A stretch of DNA of 50,975 nucleotides from Candidatus Yanofskyibacteriota bacterium (GCA_003151795.1 PLYL01000022.1:1-50975), one strand, 5' to 3'. Shown: positions 41,406 through 50,796, numbered from the stretch's first letter. A program made the numbers and translations. The notes: generated from the letters alone by a model not told the origin.

Positions 41406-42686
41406 ATGTTCGACATGAAAGAATTCGCTTCGGCGATGAAGCAGATTTCGGAGGAAAAGGGGATCTCGGCAGAGAGTGTATTCGAAACCATTGAAGCGGC
41501 TATCGCCGCGGCCTATAAGCGCGAGTACGGCGAGAAGGGCCAGATTATTAAGGCGACCATGGATCCACAAACTGGGGTTTTGAGCATGACCCAAACTCAC
41601 TATGTCGTGGAAGGCGTGGACGAAGAGGGGAATATCACCGGCCCGTTGCCGGTGAAAGTCGTCGAAGAAAAACCGGACTTCCAAGACATGGAAGGCACGC
41701 GCCGCCGCCCCGCCGCTTTCGGGGCAAGCCGGCCCGGCGAAGAAGCTCCGGTGGAAACGGGCGAAGTTAAAATTAAATTCAATCCCCAGAAACACGTTCT
41801 ATTAGAAGACGCGAAGAAGAAAAACAAAAAGGCCACGGTGGGGGATGAAGTCATCACCAAGCTTGAACCTAAGACTGATTTCGGCCGGATTGCCGCCCAG
41901 ACCGCAAAGCAGGTTATCATTCAGCGCTTGCGCGAAGCCGAGCGGGGCGCGATCTTCAATGAATTCAAAGATCGCGAAGGCGAGATTATTTCGGGTGTCG
42001 TCCAGCGCCGGGAGGGAGCCCTGGTGTTTGTCGACCTAGGCAAGACCAATGGTCTCGTTCCGCCGGCCGAACAAATGTTCACCGACAACTACCGTTTGGG
42101 TCAGCGCTATCGATTTGTCATTACCAAAGTCGAAGAAACCTCGCGCGGGCCGGTGGTGATTTTGTCCCGTTCCAATCCGAAACTGGTGGTCGGTCTTTTT
42201 AAAACCGAAGTGCCGGAAATAGACAGCGGTAGCGTGGAAGTCAAAGCCATCGCCCGCGAGGCGGGCTCGCGCACCAAGATTGCCGTCGCTTCGACCGAAG
42301 AGAGCATTGATCCCATCGGCTCGCTCGTTGGCCAAAAAGGCGTCCGGGTCCAGACCGTCATTAATGAAATCTCGGGCGAAAAAATAGACATCATTCTCTG
42401 GAGCGATAAACCGACTGATTTTATCGCCAACTGTTTCTCGCCGGCTAAAGTGCTCCAAGTCAAAATCGTCGATGAAGAGCGCAAGCACGCGCTGGTTGAA
42501 GTTTCTGACGACCAGTTCTCCCTTGCCATTGGCAAGAAAGGCCAAAACGTCCGCCTGGCCGCTAAGTTGAGCGGTTGGAAGATTGACGTCCGTTCGCCGA
42601 AAGAAGCCGTCACTTTTGACGAGACAGTTGAAGCAGATCCGAATGCACCCATAGTTGAAGTTGCTCCTGATAAATCAGAATCTTAA
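41406..42686 (+). CDS. nusA: Transcription termination/antitermination factor NusA
   Basis: 426 residues. N-terminal RNAP-binding domain (to ~165) with a low-complexity insertion around GTRRRPAAFGASRPGEEAP, an S1 domain (EIISGVVQRREGALVFVDLGKTNGLVP), and tandem KH domains (IGSLVGQKGVRVQTV; LAIGKKGQNVRLAAKLSGWKIDV). It binds RNA polymerase and nascent RNA. No C-terminal acidic repeats as in E. coli. Followed by tig after 31 nt, probably in one transcript. Confidence 0.96.
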   Translation: MFDMKEFASAMKQISEEKGISAESVFETIEAAIAAAYKREYGEKGQIIKATMDPQTGVLSMTQTHYVVEGVDEEGNITGPLPVKVVEEKPDFQDMEGTRRRPAAFGASRPGEEAPVETGEVKIKFNPQKHVLLEDAKKKNKKATVGDEVITKLEPKTDFGRIAAQTAKQVIIQRLREAERGAIFNEFKDREGEIISGVVQRREGALVFVDLGKTNGLVPPAEQMFTDNYRLGQRYRFVITKVEETSRGPVVILSRSNPKLVVGLFKTEVPEIDSGSVEVKAIAREAGSRTKIAVASTEESIDPIGSLVGQKGVRVQTVINEISGEKIDIILWSDKPTDFIANCFSPAKVLQVKIVDEERKHALVEVSDDQFSLAIGKKGQNVRLAAKLSGWKIDVRSPKEAVTFDETVEADPNAPIVEVAPDKSES

Positions 42687-42717
42687 TTCTTTATTCTAAA
42701 TTCTTAATTCTAGTCAG

Positions 42718-44022
42718 ATGACCTCGACCAATAAAAAATTAGACGCCGACCATATCGAACTGGCCGTTGAACTCGGGCGGGATGAACTGGCCGAATATGT
42801 TCGTTCGGCCGAAGATGCCCTAATCCAAGAAGTGACGATTGATGGTTTTAGACCCGGAAAAGCCCCGCGCGACAAAGTCCGCCAGCACGTCGGTGAAGCC
42901 CAGGTCCTTGAATCCGCCCTCCAGACCGCGGTCCAGCAAAGCCTGGCCAAAGTTATTGCCGAGCAGAAACTGGACGTGATTGAAGCCACCGACCTTTCGG
43001 TGAAAGAAAACACGCCCGACAAACTGGTCTACAGCGTGAAGCTCCAGATTTTTCCGGAAGTGAAGCTTCCAGAACTGACCAGTATTAAAGTCAGCCGGCG
43101 TGATGTTGTTATTGATAATAAAGAAATTGATGAGGCACTGGAAACCGTCAAAGCCTCTCGAGCGGTTTTGACTGCCACTGACGAGCCAGCCGTCAAAGGC
43201 GACCGGCTTGAGGTTGATTTTGAAGTCAAAGAAAAAGACGTCCTCATCGAAGATGGCACTAGCGTCAATCACCCCGTCGTCATCGGCAAAGAAAATTTTG
43301 TCCCTGGATTTGAAGACCAATTGATTGGCCTGAAAAAAGGCGAGCGCAAAGAATTCTCTTTGACGGCCCCTAAAGATTTCGCCAATAAAACCGTGGCCGG
43401 CAAGAAACTTGATTTCGCCGTGACGGTGAAGGATATTAAAAAAGTCACCTTGCCCGTGCTCGATGACGCCTTCGCGAAGTCGCTGGGCCAGTTTGAAAAC
43501 CTCGACCAACTCATGCTGAACATCCGAGATGGCTTGACCGAAGAAAAGAAAGACAAAGAAAATCAGCGCGTGCGCCTGGAAATTATGAATGGCCTGATTG
43601 CCAAAACTGTCTGTACCGCCTCGCCCTCGATGGTTGAAGACCAGCTTACGACGATGATGCAGAATTTTGACCAAGATCTGCATCGTCATGACATGGAGTT
43701 GAGTCTATATCTCGCCAAGATTGGCAAGACCCAAGAAGACATCAAGAAAGAATGGCGGCCGGAAGCGGAGCGCCAGGTGAAAATGGCGCTAGTCTTGCAC
43801 GCCATCGCCCGAGAAAATAATCTTGAGATTACCCGCGAAGAAACCGATGAAGCGCTCGAATCATTAATCCAATCAACGATGTTGAGAAGCCCAGCCGGAG
43901 GCGGGCAAGGCGGGGGAGCGAGCCCCAATCTCGATATGGAACGGATGCGTTCCACAATCCAATCCCGGCTTTTGAGCGAGAAGACCTTTCAGTTTCTTGA
44001 GAAGACTTGCCTTACAGTTTAA
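42718..44022 (+). CDS. tig: Trigger factor chaperone
   Basis: 434 residues. N-terminal ribosome-binding domain (VTIDGFRPGKAPRDKVRQHVG corresponds to the GFRxGKxP signature), a central FKBP-like peptidyl-prolyl isomerase domain (~150-235), and a helical C-terminal chaperone domain. Gly-rich loop SPAGGGQGGGASPNL near residue 393. Folds nascent chains at the ribosome exit. Confidence 0.95.
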   Translation: MTSTNKKLDADHIELAVELGRDELAEYVRSAEDALIQEVTIDGFRPGKAPRDKVRQHVGEAQVLESALQTAVQQSLAKVIAEQKLDVIEATDLSVKENTPDKLVYSVKLQIFPEVKLPELTSIKVSRRDVVIDNKEIDEALETVKASRAVLTATDEPAVKGDRLEVDFEVKEKDVLIEDGTSVNHPVVIGKENFVPGFEDQLIGLKKGERKEFSLTAPKDFANKTVAGKKLDFAVTVKDIKKVTLPVLDDAFAKSLGQFENLDQLMLNIRDGLTEEKKDKENQRVRLEIMNGLIAKTVCTASPSMVEDQLTTMMQNFDQDLHRHDMELSLYLAKIGKTQEDIKKEWRPEAERQVKMALVLHAIARENNLEITREETDEALESLIQSTMLRSPAGGGQGGGASPNLDMERMRSTIQSRLLSEKTFQFLEKTCLTV

Positions 44023-44061
44023 CACTTGTGGCAGGACCTATTCTAAGAGTAGAATTGAGCT

Positions 44062-44448
44062 ATGTGGCAATCCCTCCAAACTTCTCATCTGATTTTGCGC
44101 TTATCCCTGGCCATCGTGTTCTTGTGGTTTGGGATTGATAAATTTTTCCATCCGGCCTATTGGCTCAATGCTTGGATGCCTCATTTTATTATAAATTTCG
44201 GGGCCATGTTTCATGTCTCGGCCAACTCGCTCGTCTACAGTATTGGCGTGATTGAGCTTCTGGTGGGGATTAGCCTGGCCAGTAATATGTTCATCGATTT
44301 TTTTGCTCTCATCGCCGTTGTATTCTTGGTTGTCATTTCTCTATTCTATGGCTTCAACGAAGTCCTTGTCCGCGATGTCGGGCTTATCGGGGGATTGTTA
44401 GCGCTTGTTTTTTGGCCCGGTAGTAGAAGTTCGGCCAGCTGGCGCTGA
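44062..44448 (+). CDS. DoxX-like membrane protein
   Basis: 128 residues, four transmembrane helices (~10-25, 45-72, 78-98, 102-120), with the LRLSLAIVFLWFGIDKFFHPAYW start typical of DoxX/DoxD-like proteins. Role unknown; family members are linked to redox or quinone functions. TAGAAT (44050-44055) 7 nt before ATG suggests a leaderless transcript. Confidence 0.8.
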   Translation: MWQSLQTSHLILRLSLAIVFLWFGIDKFFHPAYWLNAWMPHFIINFGAMFHVSANSLVYSIGVIELLVGISLASNMFIDFFALIAVVFLVVISLFYGFNEVLVRDVGLIGGLLALVFWPGSRSSASWR

Positions 44449-44475
44449 AAGAAATAACCGAACTTCGCTACCGGG
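44416..44475. terminator. Hairpin at the end of the DoxX-like gene
   Basis: cccggtagtagaagttcgg (44416-44434) pairs with ccgaacttcgctaccggg (44458-44475) with a small bulge, overlapping the gene's 3' end. It lacks a T run, so its terminator role is uncertain. Confidence 0.5.
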
Positions 44476-44531
44476 CAGGCCCTCTCTGTTTAGCTTGCCA
44501 GGTAGTTAATTTTCGAGTAGTATTTCGCCGT

Positions 44532-45701
44532 ATGCAGAAGCATAAAGGCAATCGAAAATTCTACTACCTGGATAATGCCGCTGCCACGCCGATTGACTCT
44601 CAAGTGTTGTCGGCGATGAATAAAGCGGCGGGTCTGTACGGCAATCCGTCGTCGTTTAATAATGCTGGCCGAGCGGCTCGCGCTGAAATTGAAAAATCCC
44701 GCCAAGCTATCGCGGCCTTTCTTGGCGCCCGGCCAGATGAAATTGTGTTTATGGGTTCGGGAAGCGAAGCTAATAATCTAGCCATCCTTGGTTCGCTTTC
44801 AGGCCTAGAATCGGGAACCGTACTGACGACACTCATCGAGCATCGCTCCATTCTGGAGCCATTAAGGCGACTAGCGCTTAAGATTAAATATATTTCTGTC
44901 GATCAAACCGGACTCATTGATTTAAAAGAATTTGAGCGGCTTCTCGGGACCGACTGCCGCATGGTTTCAGTGATGTATGCTAATAATGAAATCGGCACGA
45001 TTGAGCCGATAAAGAAAATATCCCGAACAATCAAAGCGTTTAACAAGAAGTATAATACGAAGATATTATTTCACGTCGATGCTTGTCAGGCGACGCTATT
45101 CCTTGAGATGAATGTTCAAAATCTCGGGGTGGATTTTTTAAGTTTTGATGGTTGCAAGATTTATGGCCCGCACGGCGTCGGCGGACTATACATTCGAAAA
45201 GGGACGGTGGTACAACCTCTTATCGTTGGGGCGGGTCAAGAGCACGGCTTAAAAGCAGGGACCGAAAATATCCAAAATATTGTTGGACTGGCTGAAGCGA
45301 TTTCTCTGATACAGCCAGCTCAAGGAATTAAAATTTCCGCTCTGCGAGATTATGCCATCGGCAAACTTCGGGTAATCCCAGAGGTCATGGTGAACGGGCC
45401 GGCCGGAGATGGGCGCTTACCCAACAATATCAATCTTGCCGTCGCCGGTTTGACCAGCGAAGTCTTGCTCCTGGAACTCGACAAGCATGGCATCTACGCC
45501 GGCTCCGGTTCGGCCTGCACCTCCCATGGCGTCGAACCATCTCGGGTGCTCAAAGCCATCGGCGTACCCGCCAGCCACATCAACGGCGCCCTCCGTTTTT
45601 CCCTCGGCCGGGCCACCACAAAAAAAGATATCGACTACCTCGTTAAAACTCTGGTCAAAATTATTCCCCAACTCGCTAAGCGCTACGCTCGTTTAAGATA
45701 A
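44532..45701 (+). CDS. Cysteine desulfurase (NifS/IscS-like)
   Basis: 389 residues, PLP-dependent class V aminotransferase fold releasing sulfur from cysteine for Fe-S clusters or tRNA thiolation. YLDNAAATP start, GSGSEANNLAI, FHVDACQA (PLP Asp), SFDGCKIYGPHGVGGLY (PLP Lys) and catalytic Cys in GSGSACTS. No isc/suf scaffold gene is adjacent. Its last 19 bp overlap the converging TlyA-like gene. Confidence 0.93.
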   Translation: MQKHKGNRKFYYLDNAAATPIDSQVLSAMNKAAGLYGNPSSFNNAGRAARAEIEKSRQAIAAFLGARPDEIVFMGSGSEANNLAILGSLSGLESGTVLTTLIEHRSILEPLRRLALKIKYISVDQTGLIDLKEFERLLGTDCRMVSVMYANNEIGTIEPIKKISRTIKAFNKKYNTKILFHVDACQATLFLEMNVQNLGVDFLSFDGCKIYGPHGVGGLYIRKGTVVQPLIVGAGQEHGLKAGTENIQNIVGLAEAISLIQPAQGIKISALRDYAIGKLRVIPEVMVNGPAGDGRLPNNINLAVAGLTSEVLLLELDKHGIYAGSGSACTSHGVEPSRVLKAIGVPASHINGALRFSLGRATTKKDIDYLVKTLVKIIPQLAKRYARLR

Positions 45702-46234
45702 AAAAGAAACTCTTTGTTTTTGCCCTTCTCGCCCAGGATGGGAGATTCGGTCTCGCCGAGTATTTCCAAACCAAGCCCTTTGAGCTTGGCTCTGACTTCG
45801 TGTAAAACTTCGGGGATAGCTTCCTCGGGGAGCTTGCCTTTGATTAGTCTGGGTTGGGCGACTTCATAGTGCGGTTTTACCAAAGTGATGATGTGACCGT
45901 CCGGTTTAAGATTTAAGAGGGCGTTAGGTACGACCTTTTCCAGTTTGGTCCAGCTGGTATCGATAGTTATAAAATCCATTTTCTCGGGTAATTCAATGTG
46001 CATCGCGTTTTTCTTTTCCATCACGACCACCCGCGGGTCATTGCGCAGTTTCCAATCCAAAACACCATAACCAGTTTCAACGGCATAGACTTTCTGGGCG
46101 CCGTGTTGCAAAAGGCAATCCACGAACCCGCCGGTACTGGAACCAAAATCCGCGCAGACGAGATTGGTTACGTCAACTTTGAATTCCTTGAGCGCATGCT
46201 CCAGTTTTTCTCCCGCGCGCGAGGCATAAGCCAT
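45683..46234 (-). CDS. TlyA/FtsJ-like rRNA methyltransferase without S4 domain
   Basis: 183 residues from ATG 46234 (an in-frame TTG at 46270 would add 12). MAYASRAGEKLEHALKEF and CADFGSSTGGFVDCLLQHGAQKVYAVETGYGVLDWKLR correspond to the TlyA catalytic domain, SAM motif I DFGSSTGGF. The N-terminal S4 RNA-binding domain of TlyA (~60 residues) is missing. Probably methylates rRNA 2'-O positions; substrate uncertain. The upstream region 46235-46387 shows no gene. Confidence 0.82.
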   Translation of the reverse strand: MAYASRAGEKLEHALKEFKVDVTNLVCADFGSSTGGFVDCLLQHGAQKVYAVETGYGVLDWKLRNDPRVVVMEKKNAMHIELPEKMDFITIDTSWTKLEKVVPNALLNLKPDGHIITLVKPHYEVAQPRLIKGKLPEEAIPEVLHEVRAKLKGLGLEILGETESPILGEKGKNKEFLFYLKRA

Positions 46235-46412
46235 GTGTGCCCTTGCTCGGTCTCGGAAACCGAGTATCAAGACAGTATAAGGCTTTTTGAGCGATTTTTC
46301 CAGAGCTGGATTGAGCCCGCTCGGTCGGGGTCAAAAACCCAAAAAATGCCAAAATTTTGGTGCGCCTATATCTAAGGTCTAAAAAGTGACAGTTACAAAA
46401 GTGACACGAAAA

Positions 46413-46626
46413 TGTAACATTGGACTGTCACTTTCCCAAGGTCAGAATGTTACAAATGTTACAGTATAAAAGGAGTATGGACTGTAACATTCCGGTGTCT
46501 CATTTCAAAACCAGACCTGTCAAAAACCAAGGATATTTTAACGAATGAGACAAATGAGACACTGTAACGGTATTCGGGACTGTCTCATTTGTCTGTCCCA
46601 AATCTGACAAATGAGACAGTATAAAA
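46413..46626. promoter_or_regulatory. Duplicated operator/promoter-like array
   Basis: Two related units (46413-46471 and 46563-46626) each start TGTAAC, contain GGACTGTC or GGGACTGTC, then TCAGA/TCTGACAAA words, and end in CAGTATAAAA. Around them the words GTTACA/TGTAAC, GTGACA/TGTCAC and GAGACA/TGTCTC recur in both orientations, forming inverted repeats such as gtctcatttgtct/gacaaatgagac. The sequence lies in the gap before the 46701 gene and looks like clustered repressor sites. Confidence 0.5.
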
Positions 46627-46700
46627 AGATGTGGTTTGGTGTCAGATTTTAGGATGCATAAGACCTAGCTTTTATCAGCCAAAACTGATTAAATATAGAC

Positions 46701-48098
46701 ATGGGATTTGAAGGACCGCCACAAATTAAAAAGGTTGAGAAGTTGCCTGAACCAATTACGCCTCCGTCAGAGGAGGTTATTGAGTCGAAACTAGAAAGCC
46801 GAGAACAGCAAGCAGAAATTATAACCGAGGCTCAAGAAGCGCGTGGCGGTATAGCGAAAAACCTATTAACCTCTGAGATAGTTAGTAACGGACTGGATGT
46901 TCTGCCATTTGCCGGTAGTGGCAAGATGGTAGTTGAAGCTGTGTATGGTGGCACATTATCAGGTAGAGAACTATCAGGCAAAGACAGGATTATCCACGGA
47001 GCTATGGGTGCAGGTATGCTCGCGTTAGATTTCACGGGTGTCGGTGAAGCTATTGAGCTTGGCGGCAAAGCCATACCTCTTGTTGAAAAAATCGGAGCGT
47101 CATTAGCTGAAAAAGGAGCAATAAAAGGTGCTGCTATTTTTACAAAGACAGCTGAATTTATGGGTCGACATCCAGAACTTACTGCTAAAGCAGAAGCTTA
47201 TGCCGAAGGAGAATTAAGAGGAGTGATTACTCAAATAAAAGATTATCAAAAAGAAACTAGACCCGTTCAAGATGTTTCTGTAGAAGAACCTGTAATTGAA
47301 TCTTCACTAATTCCTGGAAGGAATTTAAATGATAATAAAGCTGTCGAGAAAGAATCTGAAAAATCTGTTCAACAAGAAGCCATTCAAGAGGTAGCAACTG
47401 AATCTCCATCACAAACTGAAACAGAAGTTGTGGGTAGAGAGAGTAGAGATTTTAGCAAAAAATATGGGTCGTTAGCTCGCAATGTTCTTGCGGGACAATT
47501 AAGGCACATGAAGGCAGAGTTATCGCAAGGTCGGTCAGGTAAACAAGAATCTTTACAACAAGAAATTTTGGAGAAGGAAAATAATCTTGGTGCTTTGGAA
47601 CAAGAATATAGTCAGCTAGAACAAGAGCTTAATGATAAAAAGAGTAGTTTTGTTAGTCGATTATTTAAACGCACTGAACTATCAAAGTTAGAGCAAAACT
47701 TACAAGAACGCAAAGCTACATTAGATGAGGTAAAAAAAGATATTACAGAACGACAACAATTATTATCAGAAGTTAGTGGATTAGCAGGAGCTGAACAAGA
47801 CCGTACGGAGGTGCGAAAAAAATTGGACGAGTTTTATAAAGACCAAGCTGGACTTAATGAACAATTCGAAAAGGAGCAAGGTGCAAGGAGTGTTGAAGAA
47901 ATTAGTAAAAAAGAAGGGGTATTATTTATTCATGCCATGTCCTTAGCGGGAGAGGTGCAAAACGGTTCAGAATACAATAACTCTGTTATTAACGGCGGAG
48001 CAGTTGATATTAAAACTAAATTAAAGTTAATTATGGGCTTAGAGCCTACGTTATCTTGTTCTACAATAAAAAATGGAGACACTAGAAATGAAATGTAA
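46701..48098 (+). CDS. 5' part of an interrupted long protein with pretoxin-like N-terminus
   Basis: 465 residues ending at an in-frame TAA, after which the same frame stays open for another 1080 nt. Near residue 70-130 the sequence LPFAGSGKMVVEAVYGGTLSGRELSGKDRI resembles the pretoxin-TG type segment of polymorphic toxins (recalled, not searched). Residues ~265-415 form a Gln/Glu/Lys coiled coil. The end, CSTIKNGDTRNEM, leads into the downstream part. No signal peptide is seen. Confidence 0.6.
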   Translation: MGFEGPPQIKKVEKLPEPITPPSEEVIESKLESREQQAEIITEAQEARGGIAKNLLTSEIVSNGLDVLPFAGSGKMVVEAVYGGTLSGRELSGKDRIIHGAMGAGMLALDFTGVGEAIELGGKAIPLVEKIGASLAEKGAIKGAAIFTKTAEFMGRHPELTAKAEAYAEGELRGVITQIKDYQKETRPVQDVSVEEPVIESSLIPGRNLNDNKAVEKESEKSVQQEAIQEVATESPSQTETEVVGRESRDFSKKYGSLARNVLAGQLRHMKAELSQGRSGKQESLQQEILEKENNLGALEQEYSQLEQELNDKKSSFVSRLFKRTELSKLEQNLQERKATLDEVKKDITERQQLLSEVSGLAGAEQDRTEVRKKLDEFYKDQAGLNEQFEKEQGARSVEEISKKEGVLFIHAMSLAGEVQNGSEYNNSVINGGAVDIKTKLKLIMGLEPTLSCSTIKNGDTRNEM

Positions 48099-49178
48099 CA
48101 AAAGTCAGGAATTATTCTTGGGCAAGGTAAGGTATTATTCGCAAAAGGCGAAGATGCTCGGACCATTGTTGATAGTAGCCCACTCACAAGACGTTCAAAA
48201 AATGAAACGGAGGATTATAATCCCCTAAGAAGTGACTTACAGCAAAATCCGGAAGGTAACATAAAAGAAGCTATCAATCACAAAGTTGATGGTAAAGAAG
48301 CATATATATCGGGTTATAATGAATTGATAGTTGAAAATCCACAATGTGCAGGTTTCTTTTTTGACGCAGAATCCTATAAAAAAGATACAGCTAAAATTGA
48401 GGAGTTACAAAAATTAGCTGAAGAATTTGGAGTTCCGTTGTATGAATGGAGAGATGGGAAAATGCAAGCATTTGAAGGTTTGGATAAAACAAATGGACAA
48501 GAAATCAGTACTTCTGAGTTACTAACTCGAGCACCAGAGCCATCGTCTGAAATTAAAAGACAATGGCTTGAGGATACTATAACTGAAAGACCATTTAAGA
48601 TAAATACAGAAGTTCAAAGAATGTACACGTCTTATGGTGACGGCGAGTTGGCTTATAAAATACTTACAGAAAAAGACCCTAGAAAGGCTTCAAACGCTAA
48701 AAAATTTAGTACGGATTATGCTTTAATAAAAAGGAAATTTAATGAGGATGAGGATCGGGTAGATGTGAGTGTAAACTCTCCAGAAAATTATTTACAAGAA
48801 ACAGATAATATTGTTAAGAGGTTGGAGAAAGATATTCAAAAATTAACTGTAGAACTTGCAAAACCTAACATTAAATACGAAAAGGCAAGATCATTGATGG
48901 AAGAAAAACAAGGATACAAAGAAAACATCGAGACTGTCTATGCTCTAGTTTATTCTATTAGCGAAACTGCTAGAAAAAATGACAATTTACCGATAGTAGG
49001 AATGATTGATAAATGGCTGATAGATCATTCGGCTAGAGAAAGAATGCAACAGTTCGTAAGCGAAAGAATTGATGAAGATGGGCAACTTAAATTCATAGAA
49101 GAAAAAGATGTGCCAAAAGAAGTTAGGGAAAGATTGGTAACTAATGCAAGTCTGGATACATTAAAGAAAGCAGCATGA
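48099..49178 (+). pseudogene. 3' part of the interrupted protein
   Basis: In frame with 46701-48098 and open directly after its TAA. The first in-frame methionine-type start usable for separate translation is at 48324 (284 residues). Residues just after the stop (QKSGIILGQGKVLFAKGEDARTIVD, then GYNELIVENPQCAGFFFDAE) continue what looks like one globular domain begun before the stop. A C-terminal helical region has RLEKDIQKLTVELAKPNI. Either a nonsense mutation split one ~825-residue gene, or the stop is read through or is a sequence error. Confidence 0.6.
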
Positions 49179-49345
49179 ACAAAGAAGAATTAAAACAAAT
49201 CATGATAAAACTGGTCGGGTTAGGCGAGGATAAAGACGAATTAGCCTACTGGCTTTATGTTTTTGATGATCTACCTGAAGAAAAACAAAAAGAAATAACA
49301 TCTAATTTTCAAGGTGAATTAAAGAAACTGTCTAGTACAACCTAA
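49175..49345 (+). CDS. Small acidic protein downstream of the interrupted gene
   Basis: 56 residues, starting by ATGA overlap with the preceding stop and ending inside the terminator stem. MNKEELKQIMIKLVGLGEDKDELAYWLYVFDDLPEEKQKEI is helical and acidic. Coupling to the long gene suggests a partner or immunity-type function, which is inference. Confidence 0.7.
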   Translation: MNKEELKQIMIKLVGLGEDKDELAYWLYVFDDLPEEKQKEITSNFQGELKKLSSTT

Positions 49346-49372
49346 AACCGCCCAGCTGGGCGGTTTTAGGTT
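49339..49372 (+). terminator. Rho-independent terminator
   Basis: 15-bp perfect stem aacctaaaaccgccc/gggcggttttaggtt with loop AGCT. It ends the small-gene operon before the recombinase gene. Confidence 0.85.
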
Positions 49373-49423
49373 ACCAACTACCCCGCCTGGACTCCCTTGC
49401 GGGTCTGCGTCATCTCTTAGGGT

Positions 49424-50746
49424 ATGAACAATACAACCCAAGTGCCAATCGGGGCTATGGCCAAGGGAATACCAGCCCCCATAAAGGTCAGATATTGCCT
49501 GTATGCAAGAAAAAGCACCGAGTCAGAAGAACAGCAGATCCTCAGTATAGATAGCCAAATCAAGGAGATGCTGGCTATAGCCGAGCGTGACCATCTGGAA
49601 GTAGTAGAGATCAAGAAGGAATCCCACTCTGCCAAGGAAGCCGGACAACGACCAGTCTTCAATGAAATCGTGGATGAAATCAAGATCGGCAAATTCAATG
49701 GCATCCTGACCTGGGCGGCCGATCGTATCTCCCGAAACGCCGGAGACTTAGGCCGAATCGTCGATCTCATGGATAGCCAACAACTCATTGAAATCCGAAC
49801 CTATGGGCAGAAATTCACCAATAGCCCGAATGAGAAGTTTCTTCTTATGATTCTCGGGAGCCAAGCCAAGCTCGAGAACGACAACAAGGTCGTAAATGTA
49901 AAGCGAGGGCTAAGAGCCAGATGCGAGATGGGCTTGTGGCCATGTACTGCCCCGACCGGATATCTAAACAGCACCAGCAAGGAGAAGAGTTGTCATGTTG
50001 AGTTAGATCCCCACCGAGCACCCGTCATCAAGAAGATGTTTGAAAAGATAGCTTATGAAAAATACAGCGGCCGGAGATTACACGCTTGGCTCAAAGATGA
50101 ACTGAAATTCACGACTAAGAATGGCAAGCCACTTACAATCAGTAATATCTATCTGACTCTTCGCAATACCTTCTACTATGGTAGTTTTGAATATCCGAGA
50201 GGCGGAGGTCAGTGGTATACCGGCAAGCATACGCCCATTATTACTAAGGAATTGTTTGATGCCGTTCAAGCCCAGATGTCAGACTATGAACTCAAAGGAA
50301 GCCATAAGGAGTTTGCCTTCACGAAATTAATGACCTGCGGTCTCTGTGGCAGTGGCATTACCGCCGATGAGAAATTCAAGAAACAGCAGAATGGCAATCT
50401 CCATCGCTATGTCTACTATGGTTGCTCAAGATTCCAAAATAAGAATTGCAAATCCGGCTATATGCGAGAGGAAGATTTGATTGAACAACTAGCTGGTCTT
50501 ATGGACAAGATCGACTTGGACGAGATTGGCATAAAAGAACGAATCAAATCTGAAATCGAACGGCACAAGAAATTCCAATCAGGGCTTCTTGGTATCAGAG
50601 AAAAATCAATCAAAGTTGGCGATATTGATATCCGGAACTATGCTAAATATATACTAAGAGACGGGACGATATTGGAGAAGCGGGAGTTACTAACTTGTCT
50701 GAGGAGTAAGATAACGATGGCGAACAAAGAAATTAAAATCATCTAG
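49424..50746 (+). CDS. Large serine recombinase near tRNA-Arg(TCG)
   Basis: 440 residues. Resolvase domain with YARKSTESEEQ (Ser31 probable nucleophile) and DRISRN; recombinase domain ~170-270; zinc ribbon CGLCG then GCSRFQNKNC near 300-340; short C-terminal helix. It is more distant from the two recombinases at 0.3 and 5.6 kb than they are from each other. It has its own stop codon and terminator and lacks flanking long inverted repeats. The first ~20 residues before VRYCLYARKS may be excess; a later start is possible. Confidence 0.93.
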   Translation: MNNTTQVPIGAMAKGIPAPIKVRYCLYARKSTESEEQQILSIDSQIKEMLAIAERDHLEVVEIKKESHSAKEAGQRPVFNEIVDEIKIGKFNGILTWAADRISRNAGDLGRIVDLMDSQQLIEIRTYGQKFTNSPNEKFLLMILGSQAKLENDNKVVNVKRGLRARCEMGLWPCTAPTGYLNSTSKEKSCHVELDPHRAPVIKKMFEKIAYEKYSGRRLHAWLKDELKFTTKNGKPLTISNIYLTLRNTFYYGSFEYPRGGGQWYTGKHTPIITKELFDAVQAQMSDYELKGSHKEFAFTKLMTCGLCGSGITADEKFKKQQNGNLHRYVYYGCSRFQNKNCKSGYMREEDLIEQLAGLMDKIDLDEIGIKERIKSEIERHKKFQSGLLGIREKSIKVGDIDIRNYAKYILRDGTILEKRELLTCLRSKITMANKEIKII

Positions 50747-50750
50747 CTGA

Positions 50751-50796
50751 AAGCAAAGGAAAACCCATCAAATATTCGATGGGTTTTCCTTTGCTT
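50751..50796 (+). terminator. Terminator after the third recombinase
   Basis: 19-bp perfect stem aagcaaaggaaaacccatc (50751-50769) with its complement at 50778-50796, 8-nt loop. The T-rich 3' arm may serve in both directions, also ending tRNA-Arg transcripts. Confidence 0.75.

Noticed and set aside
46388-46631. CRISPR array
   Set aside because: The repeated words are short, inverted and drifting; there is no constant repeat with unique spacers and no cas gene.
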